Assembly (NCBI RefSeq): GCF_001584335.1
Contig: NZ_LSBB01000018.1
Span: forward strand, 662,249 to 726,248
Direction: 5' to 3'
Length of the DNA stretch: 64,000 bases
Source: Bacillus atrophaeus
Lineage (GTDB): Bacteria > Bacillota > Bacilli > Bacillales > Bacillaceae
The position numbers and the translations under genes are program-made. The notes beneath the pieces were generated by a model, which made no database searches, was not told where the DNA came from, and saw only the letters and a list, made by a program, of their open reading frames with translations. Each line of letters starts with the position of its first letter. Position 1 is the stretch's first letter. This document shows, piece after piece, positions 1 to 21,800 of this stretch.

Positions 1-1
1 T

Positions 2-6841
<6,840 letters not shown>

Positions 6842-6886
6842 GGAAAAGCATACAGTTCTTTAAACTATACAAAATGAGGTGCTCCA

Positions 6887-9800
6887 ATGTCGGTATTTAA
6901 AAAGCAAGAAACGTACTGGGATAACCTGTTTGATGAAGAGGATGGCCTAAGCGTATTCCCTTCCTTTAAAGCAGCGGAAAAAGCGTCATTGGCCCGTACC
7001 GGCTATCAGGAAAAATGCATCTATCGTTCCTTATCTCCAGAAGTATCTCAAAGAATAATGACAATGGCTAATCATTCCGAAATGGCAGCCTATTTGATAT
7101 TAATGGCAGGCATTGAATGCTTGTTGTATAAATATACGGACCGAACGAACTTGATTCTGGGCATTCCAACGGTATCGAAACAAAAAAGCAGCTCGGCTGT
7201 CAATACCATTGTCCTATTGAAAAATACGCTTAGCTCCCAGAGTACGTTTAAAACCGTGTTCGAGCAACTAAAAGCAGCGGTTAATGATTCGCTGAAAAAT
7301 CAAAACCTGCCGTTTCGAAAAATGGTCCAGCATTTAACCGTGCAATACGACGATGAGCGCATTCCGTTGATTCATACCGTCGTTTCGCTCAATGAAATTC
7401 ATTCCTTGCAATTTAAGGAAGACGTTGCAACTGATACGTTGTTTCACTTTGATTTGGAGAACAACGGGATTCATTTGAAGCTTTTTTATAACGGCAAGCT
7501 TTATGATGAGCGCTATATGGACCAAATCGTGTCCCATCTTGATCACCTGTTTTCCGTAATCTTGTTCCAGCCTCAAGCAGCAATCCAAACGGCAGATGTC
7601 ATACCCGAAGCGGAAAAGCATCAAATGTTGTTTGATTTTAATGACACCAACGCAGATTATTCTGGAAGCCGAACTGCATATCAATTATTTGAAGAGCAAG
7701 CTGAAAGAACGCCTGATCATCCAGCCGTCAAGTTCGAAAACAGCCATCTGACGTACAGGGAATTGAATGAAAAAGCTAATCGTTTGGCAAGAACGTTACG
7801 AAACCGCGGGGTTCAAGCCGACACATTGGTTGCCATTATGGCTGAGCGTTCGTTGGAAATGATTGTGTCCATGATTGCCATTTGGAAGGCGGGGGGCGCT
7901 TATGTGCCTCTGGATCCTGAATATCCAAAAGAGCGGCTTCAATATTTGCTGCATGATGCGAATGCAGACGTACTTGTTGTTCAGCGGCATTTCAAAAACA
8001 GCCTCGTCTTTGACGGCCCGACGATTGATCTGAATGATGAAACATCTTACCACGCTGATTGCTCATTGTTATCGCCAATAGCAGAACACAATCATTTGGC
8101 CTATGTCATCTATACCTCGGGCACAACGGGTAAGCCGAAAGGAGTATTGGCTGAACATGGCGGGATTGTGAACTCGCTCCAGTGGAAGAAGGCGTTTTTT
8201 AAGCATTCCGAAGAGGATCGCGTACTTGTTTTGTACCCCTATGTTTTCGATGCGTTCATTTTAAACTTCTTCGGCCCGCTTATCTCGGGTGCAACTTTGT
8301 ATCTTTTGCCTAATGAAGACAACAAAGATCTTTTCGCGATTCAAAACGTCCTGAGGCAGGAAAGGATTACCCATTTCTCGACTTCTCCCCGTCTGTTAAA
8401 AGCTATGATCGAACAGATGAACGAAGAGGACTTTCTTCATGTTCAACATGTCGTAGTAGGCGGAGAACAACTCGAACCCGATACCGTAGAAAGGCTGTTT
8501 TCCCTGCAGCCTCAGATTCGGCTCAATAATGAATATGGTCCGACCGAAAATAGCGTGGTATCTACGTTTCAGCCTGTTCATTCTGCCGATGAACAGATCA
8601 CGATTGGCAAGCCGGTGGCCAATCACCAAGCCTATATTTTAGGAGCGCACCATCAAATACAGCCGATCGGCGTACCGGGCGAGCTGTATGTCGGAGGAGC
8701 GGGAGTGGCCCGCGGCTACCTCAATCGGCCTGAATTGACGAAAGAAAAGTTTGTGCAACATTTGCTTCTCCCTGGTCAAAAGATGTATAAAACGGGCGAT
8801 CTCGCCAGGTGGCTGCCAGATGGAAGGATCGGATATTTGGGACGAATCGACCACCAAGTGAAAATTCGCGGATACCGTATCGAGCTTGGCGAGGTGGAGT
8901 CGGCCATGTTCAATCTGGAAGAGGTTCGTGAGGCGGCAGTCGTTGCGCGGGAGGGCGCAGACGGAGCTAAACAATTGTATGCCTATTATGTCGGAGAGCC
9001 TTCTTTGACCGCCGCGCAGTTCAGAGCCATGTTGTCCCGTGAACTGCCGGATTATATGATTCCCGCTTACTTTATCCATTTGGAATGCATACCGCTCACT
9101 CCCAATGGAAAGATTGATCTGAAAGCTTTACCTGTTACCGAAGAAAAAACGCGGACGGAAAACGAATACATAGCCCCGCGAAACTCAATAGAAGAACTGC
9201 TGGTGTCCATTTGGCAAGAGGTATTAGGCGCTGAGCGTATAGGAATTCTGGATAATTTCTTTGATTTTGGCGGAGATTCGATTAAATCAATTCAGGTTTC
9301 TTCCAGATTGTATCAAGCCGGATACAAGGTTGACATGAAGCATTTGTTTAAATATCCCTCGATTGCTGAGCTAAGTATTTTTGTAGAGCCGGTAAGCAGA
9401 ATGGCCGATCAAGGGGAAGTGAAGGGAAGTACAAGTCTGACCCCGATTCAACATTGGTTCTTTGAACAAAAGATGCCGCATGCGCACCATTATAATCAGG
9501 CTGTGATGTTATTTTCGGCGCAAGGATTTAAAGAGGCACCTCTTCGCCAGGCGATGGAACGCGTCGCTGTGCACCACGATGCGTTGCGGATGATTTTTGA
9601 AGAAACACCTAACGGATACGTTGCTCGAATTGCGGGAACAGAAGAAAGTGAATTGTACCATCTGGAAGTGATGAATTGTAAAGGGGATGCCGATCCGGCC
9701 CAAGCTCTTGCCAATAAAGCGAGCCGGATTCAAAGCAGCATGGAATTAAGCCAAGGGCCTTTGATGAAGCTTGGTTTGTTCCAATGTCCGGACGGAGATC

Positions 9801-12800
9801 ATTTGCTTATTGCGATTCATCACTTGGTTATCGATGGAATATCTTGGCGAATTTTACTTGAGGATATTGCCAGCGGCTATGAGCAGGCGGTGCGTGGACA
9901 AACGGTCCGGCTTCCGCAAAAAACAGACTCATTTCCATTCTGGGCGGAGCAATTATCCAAGTATGCGCTGGAAACCGAGATGGAGCAGGAGCTTGCCTAT
10001 TGGACCGAGCTTTCAAGCCTGGAGCTGCAACCATTGCCTAAGGATAACATCAGCGAAGGTTCGTTATTGAAAGACAGCGACGAAATGACGATTCAATGGA
10101 CAAAAGAAGAAACGGAGCAATTATTAAAACAAGCGAATCGAGCCTATAACACGGACATCAACGACCTGCTGCTGACTTCGTTAGGACTGGCTGTTCACAG
10201 GTGGACAGGCATGGAAGAAGTTGTCGTGAACTTGGAGGGTCATGGAAGAGAACCGGTTATTCCGGATGCGGATATCACGCGCACGGTAGGATGGTTTACA
10301 AGCCAGTATCCTGTCGTACTAAAGATGGAAGCAGGAAAAGAGCTGTCGCAGTGCATCAAGACCGTAAAAGAAGGTCTGCGCCAGATCCCCGATAAAGGAA
10401 TGAATTATAGTGTTATCAAATATTTATCCGGACGTCCGGAAGCTGACAGCCTGCAGCTGAATCCCGAAATTTCGTTTAATTACTTAGGCCAGTTCGACCA
10501 GGACCTGCAGCATCATGCTTTTCAGGTATCACCTTATTCCACAGGGTTATCGATGAATGAAAACCAAGTGAGAACGTCCGTGCTTGATTTGAATGGCATG
10601 ATTGCAGAGGGGAAATTATCGCTGACACTCAGCTACAGCAATAAGCAATACGAAAGATCGACCATGGCGCAATTTGCCCAAAGTTTGAAAGAAAGTCTGC
10701 AAGAAGTCATTGCGCATTGCGTAAGCCAACAGCTGACATCATTGACGCCAAGCGACATCCTGTTAAAGGATATCACGATAGACGAACTAGAACAGCTTTT
10801 GGAGCAAACGCGTGAATTAGGCGAAGTGGAAAATATCTATCCGTTAACGCCAATGCAGAAAGGCATGCTGTTTCACAGCTTGTTTGATCCAAATTCAGGC
10901 GCTTATTTTCAGCAAACGACGTTTGATCTGCATGGAGATTTGGATATCGATTCATTTTCAAAAAGCTTAGATGGCTTATCGCAAAGACACGATATTTTCC
11001 GCACGAATTTTTACAGAGGATGGAAAGACCAGCCGCTGCAAATCATATTTAAAACCAAAAAGATCGGATTTCAATTCATCGATTTACGCGAGATGACTGA
11101 AACGCAAAAAGAAGAGATGATTCAGGCATATGCCAGGGAAGATAAGGCTCGGGGATTCGACTTAGCGAAAGACGCGTTAATGAGGTTATTTATTCTTCGT
11201 ACGGATGAAACGACCTATCGTTTTATATGGAGTTTTCACCATATTTTGATGGACGGTTGGTGCCTGCCGCTTATTACGAAAGAAATATTCGACCATTACT
11301 TTGCTTTACTTCAGCAAAAGCAGCCTGAACAAGCGACGATTACTCCGTATAGCCAATATATTGAATGGCTTGATCGGCAAGATGCAAAAGAGGCCCAGCG
11401 TTATTGGGATCAATATTTGGACGGATATGAAGAACAAACCGTCCTCCCTAAGGACAATCACCTGGCGGAAGATGAACATTACATTCCGGAGAAAGTGACA
11501 TGTGAAATAGGCGCCGATCTCACGTTGAAAATGAAGCAGACAGCCAGCAAGCGCCATGTCACGCTGAATACGCTGCTGCAAACGGCATGGGGGGTTTTGC
11601 TGCAGAAATACAATCGGAGCCGGGACGTTGTTTTTGGAAGTGTTGTATCCGGAAGACCGGCGGGGATTCCAAACGTGGAAACCATGATCGGCTTATTCAT
11701 TAACACCATTCCTGTGCGAATTCAATGTGAAGCTGAAACGACTTTTGCCGAACTCATGAAACAGGCGCAGGAAAAGGCCGTAGGATCTCAAAAGTATGAG
11801 ACGTATCCGTTGTACGATATTCAAGCGCGTACTATCCAAAGGCAGCATTTAATTACACATTTAATGATATTTGAAAATTACCCTGTTGGTCAGTATATGG
11901 AAAGCATAGGTCAGGATAACGGATCATCTATCGCAATCTCCAACGTGCAAATGGAGGAACAAACCAACTACGATTTTAATGTAACCGTTATACCGGGTGA
12001 AGCGATGAACATCTATTTTGAATACAACGCCAAGGTGTATGACCGGGCAAGCATGGAGCGGATTCGGGAGCATTTCGTACAAATCTTGCATCAAGTCGTT
12101 GCAGATGCGGATATCCAGGTGGAACAAGTGGAATTGTTAACGGAAGGCGAAAAAAGACACCTTCTTCAGACGCTTAACGACACGGCTGCGCCATATCCGC
12201 AGACGGCGGTTTATCAATTGTTTGAAGAGCAATCGCAGCGAACGCCCGATCAAGCAGCTGTTATCGATAAGGACGAGCAGCTCACGTACCGGCAGCTCAA
12301 CGAGCGGGCAAACCAACTGGCGCGAACGATAAGAGCGAAGGGCGTGCAGGCGGATCACCCCGTAGCTATCATCAGCAGAAACAGTATCGAATCGGTGGTA
12401 GGGATACTTGCCATTTTAAAAGCCGGCGGAGCCTACGTCCCCATAGATCCGGAATATCCGCAAGACCGCATCCAGTACATGCTGGATGATTCCCAAGCCG
12501 GGATCGTCTTGATGCAGCGTGATGTCCGGGAGCAGCTCACCTATAAAGGCGTCACGGTTTTATTGGATGAGGAAAGCTCCTATCACGAAGATGCCTCTAA
12601 CCTTGAACCGCTCAGTGATGCGAACCATTTGGCGTATGTGATTTATACGTCAGGTTCGACGGGCAAGCCCAAAGGCGTATTGATCGAGCACCGGGGCTTG
12701 ACCAATTATATTTGGTGGGCGAGAGAGGTTTATGTAAAAGGCGAGAAAACCAATTTCCCGTTGTACTCGTCGATCTCTTTTGATCTAACGGTGACTTCCA

Positions 12801-15800
12801 TTTTCACACCGTTGGTCACAGGTAATACGATCATCGTCTACGACGGAGAGGACAAAACAGCTTTACTTGCATCGATTGTGCAGGACCCGAGGGTAGATAT
12901 CATTAAATTGACCCCGGCCCATTTGCAGGTTTTGAAGGCAATGAATATCGACAATAAAACAGCTCTCCGAAAAATGATTGTGGGCGGCGAGAATCTGAGC
13001 ACCCGGTTAGCCCAAAGCATTCATGAGCAATTTGAAGGCCGAATTGAAATATGCAACGAATACGGGCCGACAGAAACCGTTGTAGGATGCATGATTTACC
13101 GTTACGACTCTGTGAGAGACAGACGAGAATCGGTACCAATTGGTACAGCAGCAGCAAACATGAGCATTTATGTGCTGGATGAGAACTTGAAACCGGTGCC
13201 GATCGGTGTTCCTGGAGAAATATATATTAGCGGCGCCGGTGTAGCAAGAGGATATTTGAACCGTCCGGAATTGACGGCAGAGAAATTTGTCGATGACCCG
13301 TTTGTGCTCGGGGCCAAAATGTATAAGACCGGGGATTTGGCAAAGTGGCTGCCTGACGGGAACATCGAATATGCAGGCAGAATGGATGAACAAGTCAAAA
13401 TCAGAGGTTATCGCATTGAATTAGGCGAGATCGAGGCGGCGCTGCTCCAAGCAGAAGCGATCAAGGAAGCGGTCGTCATAGCCAGAGAAGATGCACATGG
13501 ATTTAAGCAATTGTGTGCGTATTACGTAAGCGGCCAGCCATTAACGGTATCCCGGCTCCGGGAACAATTGTCTCATGCCCTGCCTGGCTATATGGTTCCG
13601 GCCTATTTTATTGAGCTGGAAAAAATGCCTTTAACCTCCAATGGGAAAATAAACCGAAAAGGGCTGCCGGCCCCGGATTTACGGCTGCAGAACAGAGCAG
13701 AGTATAAGGCCCCCCGAACAAAAGTGGAAGAAATATTAGTTTCTGCTTGGGAAGCGGTATTAGGCGCTGAAAACGTAGGTATTCTCGATAATTTCTTTGA
13801 TCTTGGCGGAGATTCCATCAAATCAATTCAAGTGTCTTCCAGGTTAAATCAGCAAGGATACAAAATGGAAATCAAACACTTGTTTCAATATGCGACCATT
13901 GCCGAATTGAGTCCGCATATCGAGCAGAATCTGCGTATACCTGATCAAGATGAAGTCAAAGGAAAGGTCAGCCTGACTCCTATTCAGCATTGGTTCTTTG
14001 ACCAAACAACGGTAGATCCGCATTATTATAATCAAGCTGTCATGCTGTATGCATCGCAAGGCTTTCAGGAATCACCGCTTCGCCAAACACTGCAGAAGCT
14101 TGGAGAGCACCACGATGCGCTTCGCATGATGTTCCGGACAGCGGATAACGGATACGAGGCTTGGAATGCAGAGATCGCCCAAAGCGAGCTGTACCATCTT
14201 GAAGTCATGAATCTGAAAGCCGAAGCCGACCCGGGTCCGGCAATTGAAGCCAAGGCTAACGAGATACAGGGCAGTATGCGTTTAAGCGGCGGCCCGTTAA
14301 TGAAAGCCGGATTGTTTCAATGTACAGATGGGGATCATTTGCTCATTGCCATCCATCATTTAATTGTAGACGGGGTTTCATGGCGCATTTTACTGGAGGA
14401 TATCGCTAGTGGTTACAGGCAAGCCGAGAATGGGCAAGTGATTCAATTGCCGCAAAAAACAGACTCTTTCCGGCTATGGGCCGAGAGACTGTCGGAGTAT
14501 GCGCAAAGTGCGGCCATCAAGCAAGAACAGGAATATTGGACACAGATCGAGCAAACCGATGTGAAACCGCTGCCTAAAGATTTTCATGAAACGCGTACGT
14601 TCTCAAAAGACAGTGAAACGGTGACCGTGGAATGGACCAAAGAAGAGACGGAGCTGTTATTAAAACAAGCGAATCGCGCTTATAACACTGAAATAAACGA
14701 CCTGCTGTTAATCTCACTGGGGCTTTCGATATCGCATTGGTCAGGACTTGAACAGATTGCGGTTCATTTAGAGGGACACGGAAGAGAACAGATTATCCCT
14801 GATATGGATATCTCTCGCACGGTGGGGTGGTTTACAAGTCTGTATCCGGTTGTGCTTCACACGCAGCAAGGCAAAGAAATATCTTATTATATCAAGACAA
14901 CCAAAGAAGGGTTGCGCCAAATTCCGCATAAAGGGATCGGATATGGAATAGCAAGGTATTTAAGCAGTTCAATGCCAGCGAAAATGAGTCCGGAGATTAG
15001 TTTTAATTACCTGGGGCAGTTTGATCAAGATTTGCAGCATCATGAGATTCAATTATCGCCTTACTCCTGCGGTGCAGACTCGAGCGAAAATCAAGTCAGA
15101 CCGTATGTATTGAATATAAACGGAATGATTTCCAAGGGCCGGTTAATGCTGACGATTAGCTATAGCAACAAACAGTACGTAAGAGAAACCATCAAGCGGT
15201 TATCGGCATTTATTCAAAGCGGCCTTCGGACAATCATTGAGCATTGTGTGCATAAAGAACAATCGGAACTGACGCCAAGCGATATTTTGTTAAAAGGCAT
15301 GACCGTTGACGAATTGGACCAGCTCCTTATTCAACTGCCGCATGCAGGTGAGATCGAAAATGTGTATCCGCTCACTCCGATGCAGAAGGGGATGCTGTTT
15401 CACAGCATGCTGGATGAGGACTCAAGTTCTTATTTCGAACAAGCATCGTTTGATTTGCAGGGAGAGTTAGAGATTGATAGGTTTGCAGCAAGCTTGGAGC
15501 GTTTATTTGAAAAATATGCCGTGCTCAGAACCCGTTTTTATAGCGGCTGGAACGATGTCCCCTTACAAATTGTCTATAAAACGCAAAGACCGAAAGTTCA
15601 TTTTGCAGATTTGCGTGACATGGATAAGAACCGGCGTGAGAATGAAATCCGATCCTATCAACGGGAGGATAAAGCGAACGGATTTGACCTGGCTCAAGAT
15701 CGGTTGATGCGCATGGCGATTTTCCGTATGGAAGATTACAAATATCATATCATTTGGAGCTTCCATCATATTGTCATGGATGGCTGGTGCCTGCCTCTTA

Positions 15801-18800
15801 TCACGAAGGAAGTGTTTGAACATTATATCGCCCTGCAAGAGGGCAGAGAAATAGAATCTGTTTATACAGCTCCTTATAGCGACTATATGGAATGGCTTGA
15901 TCGTCAAGATCATAAGGCGGCCAAACAGTACTGGAGCGAGTATCTTGAAGGCTATAAAGGTGAAACCCGGATTCTTCAAAAAAGACCCCAGCATGAACGA
16001 AAAGCATATGCTTATGCCAATGTGATCTGCCAATTAGATCAAGAACAGACAAAACAATTACAGCAGATCGCAAACCAGCATCAAGTCACGTTAAATACGT
16101 TGATCCAAACGCTGTGGGGAATTTTATTACAGAAATATAGCGGGACCGGCGACGTTGTCTTTGGCAGTGTCGTGTCGGGAAGGCCGGTGGATATCCCCGG
16201 TGTGGAACAGATGATCGGTCTGTTCATAAATACCATTCCGGTTCGAATCCGTTGCGATGAGGATAGCTCTTTCGTCGAAGCAATGCAAATGGTTCAAGAG
16301 AAGGCATTGGCTTCCCAATCGTACGATACCTATCCTTTATACGAAATTCAGGCACAAACGGAACAGAAGCAAGACTTAATTGATCATATTATGATCTTTG
16401 AAAACTATCCGATAGGACAACAAGTCGAGCAAGCAGGCCATGATGCTGCGGAATTAAACATCGAGAATTTTCATATGGAAGAGCATTCCCATTACGATTT
16501 TAATGTGGCTGTCATCCCTGGCGAACAACTGGCCGTTCATTTTGGTTTTAACCAAAACGAATATGAACAATCAGAAGTGGAGCGGGTTCGAGGACATTTT
16601 GAACAGCTCATGCATCAAGTATTGCAGCATCCGCACATCAAAATAGAAGAATTGGAACTTTTGACCAAGCAAGAAAAAGAACACCTGCTTAACCGTTTTC
16701 AGTCTAGCGAAATGCATTTCTCTCGTGAACAAACGATTCATCAGCGGTTCGAGGAACAAGCGCACCGTACGCCGGACCGTGCAGCGGTTGTATTCGAGGG
16801 AGAACAGTTAACGTATGGGGAACTGAACCAGCGAGCCAATCAGCTTGCGCGAACCTTGCAAGCCGAAGGAGTGCAAGCGGGTCAACTTGTCGGCATTATG
16901 GTTGATCGTTCCTTGGAGATGATTACAGGGATCTTAGCAGTTTTAAAAGCGGGCGGAGCGTATTTGCCAATAGATCCGTATTCTCCTTTGGAACGCATCC
17001 ATTATATCGTAAGGGATTCGGGCATTAACGTATTACTTATGCGCGGGAAAATTCCAGACAACGCCGTCTTTTCCGGAACATGTATCGATATGCAAGAGGA
17101 ACATGCCTATCAGGAAACAGATGTCAACCTGGCGCTGCCATGTCAGTCCAATCAACTGGCCTATGCCATTTATACTTCTGGCACGACGGGCAGGCCAAAA
17201 GGCACGCTGATTGAACATCGCCAGGTGATTCACCTCATCGAAGGGCTGCGTCTTCAGGTTTACTCCGCCTATGATGCGGTTTTGCATGTGGCCATGCTCG
17301 CTCCATATTATTTCGATGCTTCGGTCCAGCAATTGTACGCTTCTTTGTTGTTAGGACATACCTTGTTTATCGTTCCCAAAGAGACGGTGTCTGATGGTGC
17401 AGCCTTATGGCATTACTATCGAGAGCATCGTATTGACGTAACCGACGGAACGCCTGCCCACTTAAAGCTGCTGGTAGCTGCAGATGATAGGCAAGGAGCA
17501 CCGCTTCGTCATCTCTTAATCGGAGGAGAGGCGCTTCCTAAAACGACGGTAACCAAGTTCATGCAGTTATTTGCCGCTCATGGCGCAGTACCTGCCATTA
17601 CCAATGTATATGGCCCTACCGAAACTTGCGTGGATGCGTCCCTGTTCAACATTGAAGTTTCTGCCGATGCTTGGACTCGCAGTCAAATTCACGTCCCAAT
17701 AGGCAAGCCGCTAGGCAGCAATCGCATGTACATTCTCGATTCGCAGCAGCGATTACAGCCAGTGGGCGTCCAGGGCGAGTTATACATTGCAGGGGACGGC
17801 GTAGGGCGCGGATACTTGAACTTGCCGGAATTGACGAATGAAAAATTCGTGGACGATCCGTTTGTCCCATCGAGCCGAATGTATAGAACCGGCGATCTGG
17901 CTCGCCTTCTGCCGGATGGAAATATAGAATTTATTGGGCGAATCGATCATCAGGTGAAAATTCATGGTTTTAGGATTGAACTTGGTGAAATCGAATCGCA
18001 GATGTTGAACGTTCCGGAGATTCAAGAAGCCGTCGTTTCTGCCTTTGAAGATGCAGAGGGCGAGCAATATTTATGCGGGTACTATTTGGCGGACGAGCCA
18101 TTCCCGATTAGCGAACTTCGGGATGTTCTGGCCCGACATTTACCAGGATATATGATACCGGCTTATTTTGTACAACTGGACCAGATGCCGTTAACGCCGA
18201 ACGGAAAGTTGAATCGTCAATTATTACCGGCGCCGGACGGAAAGCGATACGGTGCCGCGGAATACGTGTCGCCGCGAACTTCGACAGAAATTCAGCTGGC
18301 GAAGATTTGGCAGGATGTTCTCGGATTAGAGCAGGTGGGGATTCGAGATAACTTTTTTGATGTCGGGGGACACTCCCTGCGTGCGACGACGCTAATTGCA
18401 AAGATTCAAAAGCAATTGCATGTTCAAATCCCTTTGCGAAACGTGTTCCAGTTCCCAACCATTGAACAGCTCGCGCAGGCGATTACGATGATGGAGCAAA
18501 CCGGATATGCTTGTATTCCTGCAATCGAAAAAAGGCCCTATTATCCGGTATCCTCTGCACAAAAAAGATTGTACATTCTCAACCATTTGGAAGGCGGAGA
18601 GCTCAGTTACAACATGCTGGGCATGATGGCTGTCGAAGGGGAGCTGGATCGGGATAGGTTACAGGAGTCCTTTGCTCAACTGATTCAGCGCCATGAATCT
18701 TTGCGCACCGGCTTTAAAATGGTGGACGGAGAACCTGTTCAGTATGTCTTGGATCACGTTGAATTTGCAGTAGAATTGTATCAGGCCAGGGGAGATGAAG

Positions 18801-21800
18801 CGGACCTTTGTATCCGTCAATTTGTTCGTGCATTTCAACTGGAGGAGCCTCCGCTGCTTCGTGTCGGGCTGATTGAGCTTCAACCTAATCACGGAATCCT
18901 GCTGTTTGATATGCATCATATTATCTCGGACGGAACATCCATGAGCGTACTGATCAAAGAATTTGTCCGAATGTATGAAGGAGAGGCATTACCGCCCCTG
19001 CGGATCCAGTACAAAGACTACGCAGTGTGGCAAACCGGGGAAGCGCGATTAAAGCAAGTACAAAAGCAAGAAGCCTATTGGCTGGAGCTGTACAGCGGCG
19101 ATATTCCCATCCTTCATCTGCCAACCGATTATATACGGCCTTCCGCAAGGGATTTTACGGGAGCTACGCTGCACTTTACGGTTGATGAGCAAAGAAGCGC
19201 GGGGTTAAAGCAACTGGCATTTAAAAACGAATCCACTTTATATATGGTGCTTCTTGCGTCCTATACCTTATTGCTGTCTAAATACATCGGCCAGGAAGAC
19301 ATTATTGTGGGCAGCCCCATAGCGGGGAGACCGCATGCGGATTTGGATTCGATCATCGGTATGTTCGTCAATACACTGGCGATGCGTAATTTCCCTGCCA
19401 AAGAGAAGACGTTCTCTCAGTATCTTGCCGAAGTGAAGGAGAATGCATTAAAAGCTTATGAGCATCAAGATTATCCGTTTGAAGCTCTGGTTGACCAATT
19501 GAACATCGCCAGAGATTTAAGCCGCAATCCGTTGTTCGACACCATGTTTGTGCTGCAGAACACGGAGCAAGAACAATTAGTGATGGATGGCTTGACATTT
19601 AACCCTTATCCGAGCGAACATACGATGGCTAAATTCGACTTAACCTTAACAGCTGTGGAGGAAGAGAAGCACATTCATTTCACAATGGAATACCTGACGA
19701 CACTGTTCAAGCCGGAAACGATCGAACGCATGATGCGGCATTTTGTGCAGCTGATCGATGCGATCATCGAACATCCTGAGGCCAAGCTGGCTTCTTTAGA
19801 TATGATGTCGCCGCAAGAGAAAAGTGAAATTTGGGAACTGTTTAACAATACTGCAGTAAACGATGAACATATCTCATCAACGATTCATCAACAATTCGAG
19901 CAGCAGGCTGAGCGCACTCCTGACCATGTCGCCGTTTTGTTTGAAAATCAAACCTGGACCTATCGTCAGTTGAATGAACGCTCCAACCAACTGGCACGCG
20001 CGCTTCGGAATCAAGGCGTAGGCGCCGATCAAGTGGCTGCCATTCTCACGGAACGCTCGGCAAATCTGATTATCGGGATTTTAGCAATATTAAAGGCCGG
20101 TGGAGCGTTTCTTCCAATAGATCCGGAGCTTCCTGAAGAACGACGTGCTTTTTTAATGAAAGACAGCGGCGCCAGTGTGCTTTTGACTTGTGCCGATCAT
20201 AACGTTCCGCCTTCCTTTGAAGGTGTGGTGGTTCTGCTTGACGATCCGTTGGTATATCAAGGCGAGGAAAGCAATCTTAACCTTTCCTATGCGGAAAATC
20301 ATTTATTGTACGTCATTTACACATCAGGTACAACAGGAAAGCCTAAAGGGGTTCAATTAGAGCATAAAACCATGTTGAATCTGCTCGCTTATGAGCGGGA
20401 ACATACGCAGCTGCGTTTTGACAGGGTGCTGCAATTTGCCGCGATGAGCTTCGATGTCTGCTATCAAGAGATTTTCTCCACGATCTTAAGCGGCGGGACA
20501 CTTTATATCATTGACAATGAGGCAAAACGCGAAATTCGTCATCTCAACGAATTTGTCAAGACATACAGGATACAAACGGCATTTCTTCCTACCGCGTTCC
20601 TTAAGCTCCTTGCATCGGAGAAACAATTTTTCGAACCGTTTGCCGAATGCGTGGATCATATGATCGCCGCGGGAGAACAGCTCATCGTGTCGAGTATGCT
20701 GCGAGAAATGCTGGCGCGTCACCATGTCATGCTGCATAATCATTACGGTCCATCGGAAACGCATGTCGTGACCATGTATACCGTTGATCCGGAAATTCAT
20801 CAGGAGCTTCAGCCTATAGGCAAACCGATTTCGAATACGGAAATTTTAATTTTGAATGAAGCCGGGACGCTTCAGCCTGTCGGTATCGTCGGTGAACTTT
20901 GTATTTCCGGGGTCAGCTTAGCCAGAGGTTATCATAACCGGGAATCTTTGACGCTCGAAAAATTTGTTCCGAATCCCTATCATCCCTATGATACGAATCA
21001 ACGGATGTATAAAACAGGTGATCTTGCCCGTTACCTGCCCGATGGAAACATTGAATATGCCGGAAGAATGGACCAGCAAGTCAAAATTCGCGGATACCGG
21101 ATCGAACTTGGCGAGGTTGAAGCCGCTCTTCTCAACATCGAGCATGTACAAGAAGCGGTTGTCCTGGCCAGAGAAAATGCAGAGGGGCAAAGCGATTTGT
21201 ATGCCTATTTTACAGCGGAGCAATCACTGCCGAGCAGTCAGCTTAAAGAAAAGCTTGCTAATCAAATACCAGGCTATATGATTCCCGCATATCTGATGCA
21301 GCTGGAGCAAATGCCGTTAACCTCCAATGGAAAAGTGAATCGCGAAGCATTGCCGCTGCCCGAAGCAGGCTTGCAAACCGGGATTGACTATGTTGCTCCA
21401 AGGACGAGAATGGAAGAGCAGTTAGTTCACGTCTGGAAAGAAGTATTGAAGTTAGAACAAGTAGGCGTGAAAGATAACTTTTTCGAGATCGGCGGGCATT
21501 CGTTACGGGGGATGACGCTCGTTGCCAAAATCCATAAACAATTCCACAAAAGCATTTCGTTGAGAGAAGTGTTTCAATGCCCGACGATTGAAGAAATGGC
21601 GAAGGTCATTGCAGGTGCGGAAACGTGCGGACCGGATGATATCCCTGCTGCAGAGGTCAAAGATGTTTATCCTGTATCTTCCGTACAAAAGATGGTTTAC
21701 CTGTCTACACAAATTGAAGGCGGAGAATTAAGTTACAACATGCCGGGAATTTTGACGTTGGAGGGAAGAATCGACATGGATCGTTTACAAATTGCGTTCC